Source: Polaribacter sejongensis (GTDB taxonomy: Bacteria; Bacteroidota; Bacteroidia; Flavobacteriales; Flavobacteriaceae). From it: a DNA stretch of 64,000 bases. The position numbers were made by a program, and so were the translations under genes. The notes beneath the pieces were generated by a model. It did not search any database and had not been told where the DNA came from. It saw nothing but the letters and a program-made list of their open reading frames with translations. The stretch covers positions 620,001 to 684,000 of the forward strand of contig NZ_CP150667.1 of NCBI RefSeq assembly GCF_038024065.1, in the 5' to 3' direction. Below, in pieces: positions 35,021 through 43,846 of this stretch; positions within the stretch are counted from its first letter, which is position 1, and the number at the start of each line of letters is the position of its first letter.

Positions 35021-35052
35021 TTTTGCGTCTTTTTTTAATCTATGCGTCTATA
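35021..35052 (+). promoter_or_regulatory. ECF (SigZ-type) promoter 1, sigZ autoregulation
   Basis: TTTTGCGTC (35021-35029), 15-nt spacer, CGTCTATA (35045-35052). Same elements and spacing occur before arsM and patB. ECF sigma factors commonly read a CGTC-type -10. Confidence 0.78.
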
Positions 35053-35080
35053 CATAAATCAAAGATTTATTTTTGCTACT

Positions 35081-35626
35081 ATGAATACTGAAATTATACA
35101 CGTTTGGAATTATATGAATGGCCGATTAACAAATTTTGTTAACGGAAAAGTTAAGAATCCTGAACTTACTAAAGATATTGTTCAAGATGTTTTTTTAAAG
35201 GCGTTTATAAAATTTGACTCTTTAAAGAATAAAGAGAAATTGGTGTCTTGGATTTATCAAATAACACGTAACGAAATAATTTCTCATTTTAGAAAATTAA
35301 AATTTGAAACATCTTCCGATAACATAGAGGCTGAAGATTATGCCAACGATTCACTTACCTCTGAACTCTCACATTGCATTAGTCCGTTTATAGATTCACT
35401 TCCAGAAAAGTATAAACAAGCAATTATTTTGGCTGATATTGAAAATATTCCGCAAAAAGAAATAGCAGAACGTTTAAACATTTCGTATTCAGGTGCAAAA
35501 TCTAGAGTACAACGAGGTAGAGAGTTGTTAAAATCTTCTTACGACCAATGTTGTGAAATATCTACAGATGTATATGGTGATGTAATAGATTACAAAGAAA
35601 AAAAATGCAATCCATCTTGTGATTAA
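35081..35626 (+). CDS. sigZ: ECF RNA polymerase sigma factor, SigZ-like, Cys-rich tail
   Basis: 181 residues from the ATG at 35081 (MNTEIIHVWNYMNGRL). An earlier in-frame ATG at 35042 lies within the -10 element of its own promoter and cannot be used. Region 2: DIVQDVFLKAFIKFDSL and KLVSWIYQITRNEIISHFR. Region 4: LPEKYKQAIILADIENIPQKEIAERLNISYSGAKSRVQRGRELL split over about 120-160. The tail QCCEISTDVYGDVIDYKEKK ends CNPSCD; these four cysteines could bind arsenic or zinc directly. No anti-sigma gene is adjacent, so the tail may be the sensor (inference). Confidence 0.88.
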   Translation: MNTEIIHVWNYMNGRLTNFVNGKVKNPELTKDIVQDVFLKAFIKFDSLKNKEKLVSWIYQITRNEIISHFRKLKFETSSDNIEAEDYANDSLTSELSHCISPFIDSLPEKYKQAIILADIENIPQKEIAERLNISYSGAKSRVQRGRELLKSSYDQCCEISTDVYGDVIDYKEKKCNPSCD

Positions 35627-35632
35627 CTATTT

Positions 35633-35664
35633 TTTTGCGTCTTTTTATAAGGTTGACGTCTATA
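35633..35664 (+). promoter_or_regulatory. ECF (SigZ-type) promoter 2, arsM
   Basis: TTTTGCGTC (35633-35641), 15-nt spacer, CGTCTATA (35657-35664), 39 nt before the arsM ATG. Confidence 0.8.
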
Positions 35665-35703
35665 GAGTGAAAATTAAATTATAACACTTTAAATAGATAT
35701 AGT

Positions 35704-36495
35704 ATGTCACAAGAAATTAAAGAAAACGTAAAAGAAGCGTATACAAGAGTCGCTAATTCTGGAGCAGGTTGTGGTTGTGGACCAACAGCTTGCGATTCGC
35801 CAATTCAAGACTGGTCCATGAGTGAAAGTTATGCTAAAGTTGATGGTTATGAAGCAGATGCAGATTATGCTTTAGGATGCGGAATTCCAACAGAACACGC
35901 CAAAATTAAAGAAGGAGATACCGTACTAGATTTAGGTTCTGGTGCTGGAAATGATGCCTTTGTTGCTAGAAGAATTGTTGGAGATACTGGTCATGTAATT
36001 GGTGTTGATATGACCGAAGCCATGATTGAAAAAGCAAATGATAACAAACAGAAATTAGGGTATTCGAATGTAGATTTTGTTTTAGGCGAAATTGAAGCTC
36101 TTCCATTAAAAGACAATTCTATTGATGTTTCTGTAAGTAATTGTGTGCTTAACTTGGTGCCAAATAAGACGAAAGCGTATCAAGAAGTATATCGCGTATT
36201 AAAACCTGGAGGACACTTTAGCATGTCGGATATTGTATTGAGAGGTACTTTACCAAAAGGGATTATGGAAGCTGCAGAAATGTATGCAGGCTGTATTTCT
36301 GGAGCATTACAGCAAGAAGATTATATGGAAGCCATAAAAGATACTGGATTCAAAAATAGTACCATTACTAAAGAACGTATTATAGACATACCAGATAATG
36401 TATTGCTGAATTATGTTTGTTGCCCAGAAGAATTAGAAAAGTTCAAGGCAAGCGAGAACGCTATTGTTAGCCTTGGTGTGTATGCAGAAAAATAG
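35704..36495 (+). CDS. arsM: Arsenite S-adenosylmethionine methyltransferase
   Basis: 263 residues. SAM-binding motif LDLGSGAGND (75-84), VIGVDMTEAMI as the acidic-loop region, and the As-binding cysteines: an N-terminal cluster GAGCGCGPTAC (Cys23, Cys25, Cys30) and the catalytic pair Cys147 (SNCVLNL) and Cys197 (AGCISGAL), as in CmArsM. It methylates As(III) to mono-, di- and trimethyl forms using thiols as reductant. It is driven by a SigZ-type promoter and followed by a terminator. Confidence 0.95.
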   Translation: MSQEIKENVKEAYTRVANSGAGCGCGPTACDSPIQDWSMSESYAKVDGYEADADYALGCGIPTEHAKIKEGDTVLDLGSGAGNDAFVARRIVGDTGHVIGVDMTEAMIEKANDNKQKLGYSNVDFVLGEIEALPLKDNSIDVSVSNCVLNLVPNKTKAYQEVYRVLKPGGHFSMSDIVLRGTLPKGIMEAAEMYAGCISGALQQEDYMEAIKDTGFKNSTITKERIIDIPDNVLLNYVCCPEELEKFKASENAIVSLGVYAEK

Positions 36496-36516
36496 TTTTA
36501 GTAGATATATGAATAT

Positions 36517-36554
36517 AAAAATTGCTTCACAATTTAGTGAGGCAATTTTTTTTT
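36517..36554 (+). terminator. Intrinsic terminator of arsM
   Basis: AAAATTGC-t-TCAC pairs with GTGA-g-GCAATTTT, followed by a run of Ts. The T-tract runs into the -35 element of the next ECF promoter. Confidence 0.8.
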
Positions 36555-36582
36555 GCGTCTTTTTTTTAATCAGCCGTCTATA
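36551..36582 (+). promoter_or_regulatory. ECF (SigZ-type) promoter 3, patB-like gene
   Basis: TTTTGCGTC (36551-36559), 15-nt spacer, CGTCTATA (36575-36582), 17 nt before the ATG. Confidence 0.8.
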
Positions 36583-36599
36583 TATAAAATACAATAAAA

Positions 36600-37823
36600 A
36601 TGAGTCAATTTGATATAATACACGAGAACCAAAACAATTTTGCTAAGAGTAATCTTAATTATTTAAAAGGAATGTTTGGCGCAACAGACGTCATGCCTTT
36701 ATGGATTGCCGATATGGATTTTGAAATTGCAAAACCCATACAAGAAGCTCTGCAAACATTGGTCACAAGAAATATGTATGCCTATGAATTTAATACGGAT
36801 GAAGTTTTTAAAGCTATTGCTGATTGGAATTTAAAGTGTCATCAATTAAAATTAAACCCTAAATCCTTTATACAAGTATCTGGAGTACTTACAGGAATTG
36901 GTGTTTTAATTAGAGAATTAACAGAAAAAGGAGATGGAATATTGGTACAAACACCTGTGTATCATCAATTTTTTAAGGTGATTGAATCTGCAGGAAGAAA
37001 AGTAATCCATAATAAATTGAAAGTTGTTGCTGGACAGTATCAAATGGATTTTGAGGATATGGAGCGTAAACTTAAAACCCTAAATATTAAAGCTATTTTA
37101 CTTTGTAATCCTCACAATCCTGTTGGTAGAGTGTGGACAAAGCAAGAATTACAAAAACTAGTAGATTTGACAAATAAATACAATGTTACTATTATTAGTG
37201 ATGAAATTCATTCTGGTATTGTGTATTCTAAATCACAATTTAATAGCATCGCTTCATTAACTAATAGTGATAATCACATTGCTGTTTTAGGTTCTCCAGC
37301 AAAAACCTTTGGGATGCAAAGCATTTCTAATGGATACTTATATATACCAAATAAAGAAACTCATAAGCAAGTTAAAAACACTATAGGTTCTTTGTATTTA
37401 GATCACGGAAATATACTTTCTGCAAATGCTACAATTGCTGCATATACAAAAGGCGAGGAGTGGTTAGATGATTTACTCGCGTATCTTGAAAAAACGATGC
37501 ATTGGATAGAAAATTTTATGCAAAAAGAATTACCAGAAGTAACCCTTTTTAAACCAGAAGGAACGTATCAAATTTGGTTAGATTTTAGTAAATTGAATCT
37601 TTCGGATGCTGCTTTAAAACATTTAGTGGTGCATCAAGCAAAATTAGCCTTAACACCTGGAGATTGGTTTGAAAGTTCGCACACACAATTTATGCGAATG
37701 AATGTAGCGTCACCATTAGCTAAGATTCAGCAAGCGTTTCATCAATTAAAAAAAGCGGTTGATGCTGGTGTAGATTGCTCTTTTAATCAAAACGCTAACA
37801 CAAACGATTGTTGTTCTTGTTAA
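36600..37823 (+). CDS. PatB/MalY-like PLP-dependent C-S lyase
   Basis: 407 residues, fold-type I aminotransferase. Signatures: MPLWIADMDFEIAKPI near the N-terminus, LLCNPHNPVGRVW, IISDEIHSGIVY, and PLP-Lys in LGSPAKTFGMQSI. MalY/PatB enzymes split cystathionine or cysteine S-conjugates to thiol, pyruvate and ammonia. The unusual C-terminal tail ends NDCCSC, echoing the Cys-rich tails of SigZ and ArsM and suggesting metalloid binding. Under SigZ-type control, it could supply thiols or break thiol-arsenic conjugates (inference). Confidence 0.88.
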   Translation: MSQFDIIHENQNNFAKSNLNYLKGMFGATDVMPLWIADMDFEIAKPIQEALQTLVTRNMYAYEFNTDEVFKAIADWNLKCHQLKLNPKSFIQVSGVLTGIGVLIRELTEKGDGILVQTPVYHQFFKVIESAGRKVIHNKLKVVAGQYQMDFEDMERKLKTLNIKAILLCNPHNPVGRVWTKQELQKLVDLTNKYNVTIISDEIHSGIVYSKSQFNSIASLTNSDNHIAVLGSPAKTFGMQSISNGYLYIPNKETHKQVKNTIGSLYLDHGNILSANATIAAYTKGEEWLDDLLAYLEKTMHWIENFMQKELPEVTLFKPEGTYQIWLDFSKLNLSDAALKHLVVHQAKLALTPGDWFESSHTQFMRMNVASPLAKIQQAFHQLKKAVDAGVDCSFNQNANTNDCCSC

Positions 37824-37853
37824 CCGAGTAATTATAACATAGTTCTCAAAATA

Positions 37854-37884
37854 AAACCCAATAGAATCGTTATTGGGTTTATTG
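37854..37884 (+). terminator. Intrinsic terminator
   Basis: AAACCCAATA (37854-37863) pairs perfectly with TATTGGGTTT (37871-37880), 7-nt loop, interrupted T-tract. Confidence 0.75.
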
Positions 37885-38296
37885 TTTTAATATGGAATTC
37901 CTAAAGCATCCAATTACGTTACATATAGCCCAAAAGCGCTATTTTGCTAATTGTTGTAAAATGTATTATACTGTTCTGTATGGCGCTTGTCCCGCATATT
38001 TATTGCGGGGTTACTTTGCTTTACTCATGCGTTTATATTATTGGGTATTCGTGAATCTCCTTTGTCGATTTGAGTAAAAAGCTTTACACTTCACAATTTT
38101 TCTTTATTTTTTTCTTTCTAAAATCTTCTTTAAAAAATGTAATGAAATACGCTTTTCACGAAACAGAGCCTGTCCTGAGTTTCTCGAAGGGATAGGAGCG
38201 TAGTGAAATGTGTATGGAATGGGATTGTTATTTCTAATTTTCAATTAATTATGGTATTCCGTAAATTTTATTCGTTTAGATTCTCTACATTTAACT
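37885..38296. other. Intergenic region at the left edge of the accessory island
   Basis: Holds a hairpin CCCGCA-TATTTAT-TGCGGG (37991-38009) and a dispersed repeat (38167-38205). A 61-codon open frame here (from 37892) has no coding character. Probable left boundary of the island. Confidence 0.5.
38167..38205. repeat. Dispersed intergenic repeat (copy B)
   Basis: GCCTGTCCTGAGTTTCTCGA and GGGATAGGAGCG match the element at 15883-15923. Confidence 0.6.
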
Positions 38297-41200
38297 ATGG
38301 AAGAATATGAACCTTTTATAAATTATATATCAAAGAAAAATACATCAGAATTATTGAAGTTATTTTCAATTCTACAATTATGTCCAGAAAATCATGGTAA
38401 AAATTTAAGAATAGAAATTATACTTAGCTTAATAGCTAAGAATATGAATAATATAAATGAAGAACTCAATTATGATGGTGTAGTTAATGCTTTTCAAGAG
38501 ATGTTTCCTAGTGATCACAGAGAAGACCCTGTAGAAACATCATTTACAGAGAATTTTCTTTTTTCAAATGGTAATAATATAGTTTTTCCAGGAATAGTAA
38601 TAAACAGTACCGAAATCGTTCAAGGATTAACATACAGCATACTTCATGCAAAAAACAATTTAAAGAGTGAATTCAAAAAAAAAATATTTGAATCTATTAT
38701 GTTTTTTCTTTCAATTCATACAAATATTGCTAATAAGATAGGATTAAAAAGGTATATCTGCTTAGATAATAATGAAAATGAGTTATTCTTTCCTGAAGAA
38801 GATTTTTTTAAAAAATATAAAGATTTAGTTTGTTTCAGTAAAGAAGACATTCAAGCTATTTATAATAAATTTAATATTAAAAGTGATGTTATAAATAATT
38901 TCATTTTTGATATAGAAAAAGATGATATAGATTTAATCAATATTGATAAAAACCCAATTCTTTTAAAGCCATTTGTCATATTTAATGACATGTACTATTT
39001 AATATTCCCGAGTGCACAAATGTATTCACTAAATAATTTCATAGTTAGTGAATTAGAAGCCAATAATCATTTAGAAGGATTGTTAAAAATCTATGATTTA
39101 AATATAGAGAATGATTCGTTCAAAGAATTAAGAAAAATGAATTGGTCTATGACCGATTTAAATATCCAAATAAAGGATAAAATAGAATTAAGAAATGGTG
39201 AATCAATATGGCAATTTGATGAAAATAAATTGGCATATGTTAATGTATTATTGAATTCAAGTGAAGATAGCGATTATGAAGAAAGAGCAAGTACTGTAAT
39301 TTCTTTTGTACGAGATAAAGTTAATAATGAAAATTACCAATTCTTGACATTATTAATAATTTCCTCTTATTCAACTACTGATGATAAATTCTTTGCCTTA
39401 AAAGATATTGAAGGCTCAGATAACTTTTTGATGATAAACATTATTGATTTAAAGAGATTAAATAGTAATTGGGATTTAAACAAAATTTCTCTTTGGAAAT
39501 ATTGTAAGGCTTTTGATAGAGCTATAAACAAAGGAGTTAGAATTGCTCCTATGTATTCTATTTTAACTTATTATTCATATTATACAAAGAATCACGATTC
39601 ATTTTTGCATAGTGATGAAGCTTATAATGGTTTGTTTTTTGATTTTGGAACACAAGGAAAAGTTATAACTGATATTAATACTAAAAATGATGAACATGGT
39701 GTTATGTTTTTTAAACCTAAAAGAGGGCTAGGTTATTTGCCTGTTTATAAAACAGCTAAACATGCTCCGATTTATTTATCACAAGAATATTATATTGGGA
39801 TTTATAAGTCTGTTATAGAATTATTTGATTACCCAATTTGGATAACGTGTCCCAGAAAAAGAGATACAATGGTTACTCATTTTATTGATGCAATTACCCA
39901 TTGGTTGAATGAACTTTATCCATCACTTAGCAAACATTTCAATCACTCTGTTCCTTTTCCAATTGAATTTATTATTTTACTAGATGAAAAACTATATGAT
40001 TTTAACCCTCAAGTTTTATATAATATAGATTTAGAAGTATTCAACCTTGAATATGAAATTATAGCAGCTGAAGGAAAAATTAAAATACAAATCCCATCGG
40101 AATTTTATGCAGCACTACATAGAAAAGATAATCAAGGAGAAAGACAACTAATGTCTATAGTTATTAAAAGCTTGAGTAAATTATTTAATGCAATTGGGTA
40201 TGAAAAATTAAGTGAGGAAGTTATACAGGTTATAATTGATAATCATATTCCATTAGGTTCTGCAAAAATGATATTGACTGTTGATTCAAGTTATAATTTA
40301 AAGATAGACCCAAGATACCTTCCAAAAATAAGATTTATACAAAAATATGATAACTCTTACGTTTTAGAAAGCGTAGTTGATTGGCTTAATTATGATAATG
40401 AAATTCCTGCTGAAATAATTGATAAAAAAGAAAAAATTAAATTATTAGTTGATTCTGTTAATGCTATAATTCAAGAGTTAAGAAATAAATTAATAGAATA
40501 TAATACACTTGAACTATTAAAATTTTTAATGCATCATCATGAAGCAATTATCCAAGCTAATGAATACAGAAAATTATATATACCTGCAAGATTAGAATGT
40601 TTTTCAAAATATACAGATGTTTTTAATGAGTTTCATGAATCAGAATCGGAGTATGTAAATGTTTCTTTATCTATGAGATGCCTTATCGAATTCGTTAGCG
40701 CTGAACCATATTTTAGTGAGAAACTTCCAAATAATGATGATGTTGATTATTTACTGTCCTTAATGAGTGAAATAACTTATTTTGGGTATGTTCAAGACAT
40801 AATAAGATTTGATATAGACAATCCTAAAATGGGATTATTAGCGTCTGGAAGATTAGGAATAAATAAAGGTTTTTTTGATGATGTTTTAAGTAAATATAAT
40901 ATATCTAATAAAGAAGATGAATTAGTTAATTATAGAGAGAATTTTGAATCTAATTTTAATAAACATGAAAAGAAGGAATTGGGTGAAGAAAAGGAAGATG
41001 ACTATTTAAATAATATTGATGAAGTTTTTATAAATGATTGGGGAATTTCATTTTCAGAAATAAATACAATCTCGTTATTTTTAGCTGAATATTGTTTTAT
41101 TCAAGAGAGTTCTTATTCTAAAATGAAAGAAAATGAGTTCGTGGAATTAATATTAAAAGAAACAAAATTCAATATTGAAAAAATTAATTCATATTTAAAA

Positions 41201-41923
41201 GTACTAACTCTTAATAGTAGAGGGAAAATGGATGCAGCACCAAAAGGTTATATAATACCGGAAATTTTTCCTTGGAGATATAATAGAAAACTCTCTTATC
41301 TAAGGAAACCTTTAATTAGAATTATTGATGAAGACAAAAAAGTTTGGTATCTATGGAGTGCAAGGTTTTTAATTAAAGCATCAGACAATTTAATATATCA
41401 ATTTTCAAATGCAAGTCTTAGAGTTGAAGATGAGCATAACAGAATTAGAAATTTAATTGCAAAGCGTCTTAATCTAAAAGGTAAAAAATTTACAAATGAA
41501 GTAAGAGATTGGCTAAACCAAAACCCTAATTTAAGGGTTGTTGATTTTGAAGTGAAAATAGATAAAAAAGGAGTGCTAATCGCTGAAAAAAATTATGGAG
41601 ATATTGATATTTTGGCTTTTGATGATAAGAGTAAATTGATATATTCAATTGAGTGTAAAAACACAAAACAAGCTAAAATTATGTATGATTTTCAAAGAGA
41701 TGTAAGAAATTATACTGAGAAACAATTACCTAAACATGTTGCAAGAAATAATTGGTTAATTAATAATATTAAACAGCTTTCAGAAAAATTTAGTAAAAAT
41801 GTTGATGATTATAAGGTTAAGTCTATGGTAGTTTCATCATATCAATTACCAATTAAATTTTTAGAAGAAACGGAGTTACCAATATATTCATTTAACGAAA
41901 TAAAAAGGTCACAAATATTCTGA
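38297..41923 (+). CDS. Large protein of unknown function with C-terminal PD-(D/E)XK nuclease domain
   Basis: 1208 residues, no signal peptide, no membrane segments, no P-loop seen. The last 150 residues contain GDIDILAFDDKSKLIYSIEC followed by KNTKQAK, i.e. Asp1102/Asp1104 and Glu1119-x-Lys1121, the D...ExK core of Mrr/VRR-like restriction nucleases. Just before it is a region WLNQNPNLRVVDFEVKID that also suits this fold. The first 1000 residues match no family I know. It stands alone at the left end of an AT-rich island that also carries an RM operon, so a single-gene defence protein is likely. DNA as substrate is inferred. Confidence 0.7.
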   Translation: MEEYEPFINYISKKNTSELLKLFSILQLCPENHGKNLRIEIILSLIAKNMNNINEELNYDGVVNAFQEMFPSDHREDPVETSFTENFLFSNGNNIVFPGIVINSTEIVQGLTYSILHAKNNLKSEFKKKIFESIMFFLSIHTNIANKIGLKRYICLDNNENELFFPEEDFFKKYKDLVCFSKEDIQAIYNKFNIKSDVINNFIFDIEKDDIDLINIDKNPILLKPFVIFNDMYYLIFPSAQMYSLNNFIVSELEANNHLEGLLKIYDLNIENDSFKELRKMNWSMTDLNIQIKDKIELRNGESIWQFDENKLAYVNVLLNSSEDSDYEERASTVISFVRDKVNNENYQFLTLLIISSYSTTDDKFFALKDIEGSDNFLMINIIDLKRLNSNWDLNKISLWKYCKAFDRAINKGVRIAPMYSILTYYSYYTKNHDSFLHSDEAYNGLFFDFGTQGKVITDINTKNDEHGVMFFKPKRGLGYLPVYKTAKHAPIYLSQEYYIGIYKSVIELFDYPIWITCPRKRDTMVTHFIDAITHWLNELYPSLSKHFNHSVPFPIEFIILLDEKLYDFNPQVLYNIDLEVFNLEYEIIAAEGKIKIQIPSEFYAALHRKDNQGERQLMSIVIKSLSKLFNAIGYEKLSEEVIQVIIDNHIPLGSAKMILTVDSSYNLKIDPRYLPKIRFIQKYDNSYVLESVVDWLNYDNEIPAEIIDKKEKIKLLVDSVNAIIQELRNKLIEYNTLELLKFLMHHHEAIIQANEYRKLYIPARLECFSKYTDVFNEFHESESEYVNVSLSMRCLIEFVSAEPYFSEKLPNNDDVDYLLSLMSEITYFGYVQDIIRFDIDNPKMGLLASGRLGINKGFFDDVLSKYNISNKEDELVNYRENFESNFNKHEKKELGEEKEDDYLNNIDEVFINDWGISFSEINTISLFLAEYCFIQESSYSKMKENEFVELILKETKFNIEKINSYLKVLTLNSRGKMDAAPKGYIIPEIFPWRYNRKLSYLRKPLIRIIDEDKKVWYLWSARFLIKASDNLIYQFSNASLRVEDEHNRIRNLIAKRLNLKGKKFTNEVRDWLNQNPNLRVVDFEVKIDKKGVLIAEKNYGDIDILAFDDKSKLIYSIECKNTKQAKIMYDFQRDVRNYTEKQLPKHVARNNWLINNIKQLSEKFSKNVDDYKVKSMVVSSYQLPIKFLEETELPIYSFNEIKRSQIF

Positions 41924-42994
41924 TTTAAAACATTTTTAATTATCTATTTAATATGAATCAAAAAAATGAATATTATAATTACTAAATGCCTTTGACCTAA
42001 TATAATTTTGGCAAAAAAATAATAGGAGAGTGGAACGTAATATTTTAGGGTGTTAGCAATACATATTCTTAAGTTTTCCTATTTTATAATACTTCTAAAA
42101 ATAGTCTTAAAAGTTAGAATCTATCCTAAAATATAGAGAAACGAACCGTAATTGTTTCCAAAAATATATGTAAGTCTTGATTTTTTTGTTTCTTTTGGAA
42201 TTTATCTTGAGCGAAGTCGAAAGGTCAAGGAAAAAAAGAAAATAATGAAAAATTAATAGTAACAATTTTGAATTACTATTTAAAATAGCTTAATCCTATA
42301 TTTGATTAACTTTATCAATTATTTTGTATTTAACATAATAAAATTAACACTAGAGTAAACGCTAAATTATAAAAAGCATAGAAATAGAAAAATGTTTTAT
42401 TCTTAATAAAAATACAGCAACATTAATATTGATAGAATGACTGGAGAATTTTTATCCATAAGTAACATTGTATAAAAAAAGGTTCTCGATACAATTTCGA
42501 TGAAAAATCGAAATCACTCGAACTGACAATCTGTTTTCTAACTAAAAATGCGGTTTCTGAGAATCGCGTATTTAAAAAATATTCATATAGATTACCAAAT
42601 ACAAGATTCTACGGAATTTAAATAAATACGTGTTGTAGAATAATAAAACACATCTAAAGGAATAATTTTATAATGTTAATAATTTTAGAGAAAGATATCT
42701 ATCAATTAAATCTTAGAAGTAAATTAACCCATAATTTCTTTTAACATAATATCGGACGATATAAACCAAAAGGTGTTATATCTGATATTATGTGTAAATA
42801 GCAATGAAAAACGGCTATACAGAAATTACTATATAAATGTATTATAATTTATAATATATTAATTATAGAATCCAATGTTTATAGGGGTTTAGAAAAAAAA
42901 GATAAAAGCTGGCAGTAATTTTTACCGTCATTTTAACGTCATTTTTAACTTATAATTTTTATCATGTTATATTGAGTACAGTAGGTGTTATACT
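41924..42994. other. Long AT-rich intergenic region
   Basis: About 1.07 kb with no convincing gene. Holds REP-like fragments (CTTGAGCGAAGTCGAAAGG near 42206-42224; TCTCGATACAATTTCGATGA near 42483-42502), a long interrupted palindrome (42744-42793), and direct repeats ACCGTCATTTT/AACGTCATTTT (about 42924-42945) close to the next start. Looks like decayed mobile DNA. Confidence 0.5.
42744..42793. repeat. Interrupted two-part palindrome
   Basis: Outer arms ACATAATATC (42744-42753) and GATATTATGT (42784-42793); inner arms GATATA (42758-42763) and TATATC (42777-42782). Could be a recombination site or a structured RNA. Confidence 0.5.
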
Positions 42995-43570
42995 GTGCGA
43001 AAAAAAATTAAACTACATATAAAAGATAAACGAGAATCATTTGGTGGAAACATCAAAAGACCATACTTTTTGTTTCTTGAAATGGGAGAGAAGCAATTTG
43101 TTTTTTCTAATCAAGTAAAAGCAAAAAAATGGTTAGTATCATTTGAAAATAATTTAAACACTTTAACACAAGAATTAATTTTAAACATCCCAAAACTTTA
43201 CAACTACAATATTTTACTTTCACTAAACATGGATTTACCCGTACAGAAAAATATGAGAGAGTCTCTGGACTATGCTATGGAAAGATATTGGAGACTTTAC
43301 AATTCTGATTATGTTACCTCTGTAGGGAAAGAGATTAATAATATTTATTATTTGTTAGAAGAGCAAATGGAGTTTTATAAAGTACTAGTAACAAAAAATG
43401 GTAGAAATCAAACATTATTGAATCAAATAAAAGCGGAATTGAAACATTTAAAATATCTAAGAAATGATATTGATGCTTTGTTTGATGTCGATAAAAAATT
43501 ATTATCTCTTGGAAAAGTAGAAAAAACAAAAACAATAAATCAATCTGAAAACTATTTAAGAATTGCATAA
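42995..43570 (+). CDS. Island protein of unknown function
   Basis: 191 residues from a GTG start (no in-frame ATG before the conserved-looking N-terminus). Basic, helix-rich, with an N-terminal beta-hairpin-like stretch (KRPYFLFLEMGEKQFVFSNQ) followed by helices (AKKWLVSFENNLNTLTQEL; MRESLDYAMERYWRLYNSDY). It has the look of an accessory gene of an integrative element. The 3' end and terminator are present again in decayed form at 43751-43846. Confidence 0.6.
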   Translation: MRKKIKLHIKDKRESFGGNIKRPYFLFLEMGEKQFVFSNQVKAKKWLVSFENNLNTLTQELILNIPKLYNYNILLSLNMDLPVQKNMRESLDYAMERYWRLYNSDYVTSVGKEINNIYYLLEEQMEFYKVLVTKNGRNQTLLNQIKAELKHLKYLRNDIDALFDVDKKLLSLGKVEKTKTINQSENYLRIA

Positions 43571-43592
43571 TTGAAAAAATCAAACAAATAAT

Positions 43593-43620
43593 AAAAAAGC
43601 GCTTCTAAGCGCTTTTTTTT
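43593..43620 (+). terminator. Intrinsic terminator
   Basis: AAAAAAGCGCTT pairs with AAGCGCTTTTTT, 3-nt loop, T-tract. Confidence 0.85.
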
Positions 43621-43750
43621 ATGCTTACTCAAAACTACATTACGTTTATCTTTAGAGTTTACAAAAGCACTTTAAAAACTATAATTTAAGGTCTATTGAG
43701 TTTGTTTGATGATGTTTTTTATTTTATTTCTTCTTTAATTGATTTTAAGC

Positions 43751-43846
43751 TTGGTTTGATGTAGATAAAAATTATTATCTCTTAGGAAATAGAAAAAACA
43801 ATAACAATAAACCAAGCATAAAAAAAGAGCTTCTAAGCGCTTTTTT
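43751..43846 (+). pseudogene. Decayed duplicate of the 42995 gene's 3' end and terminator
   Basis: TTTGATGTAGATAAAAATTA, TTATCTCTTAGGAAATAGAA and AGAGCTTCTAAGCGCTTTTT follow the same order as in 43480-43620, with substitutions and small deletions. Stops break the frame. This indicates a past tandem duplication. Confidence 0.75.

Noticed and set aside
37892..38077. 61-codon frame after the patB terminator.
   Set aside because: It spans a hairpin and repeat-like DNA, with Cys/Tyr-rich composition typical of chance translation.
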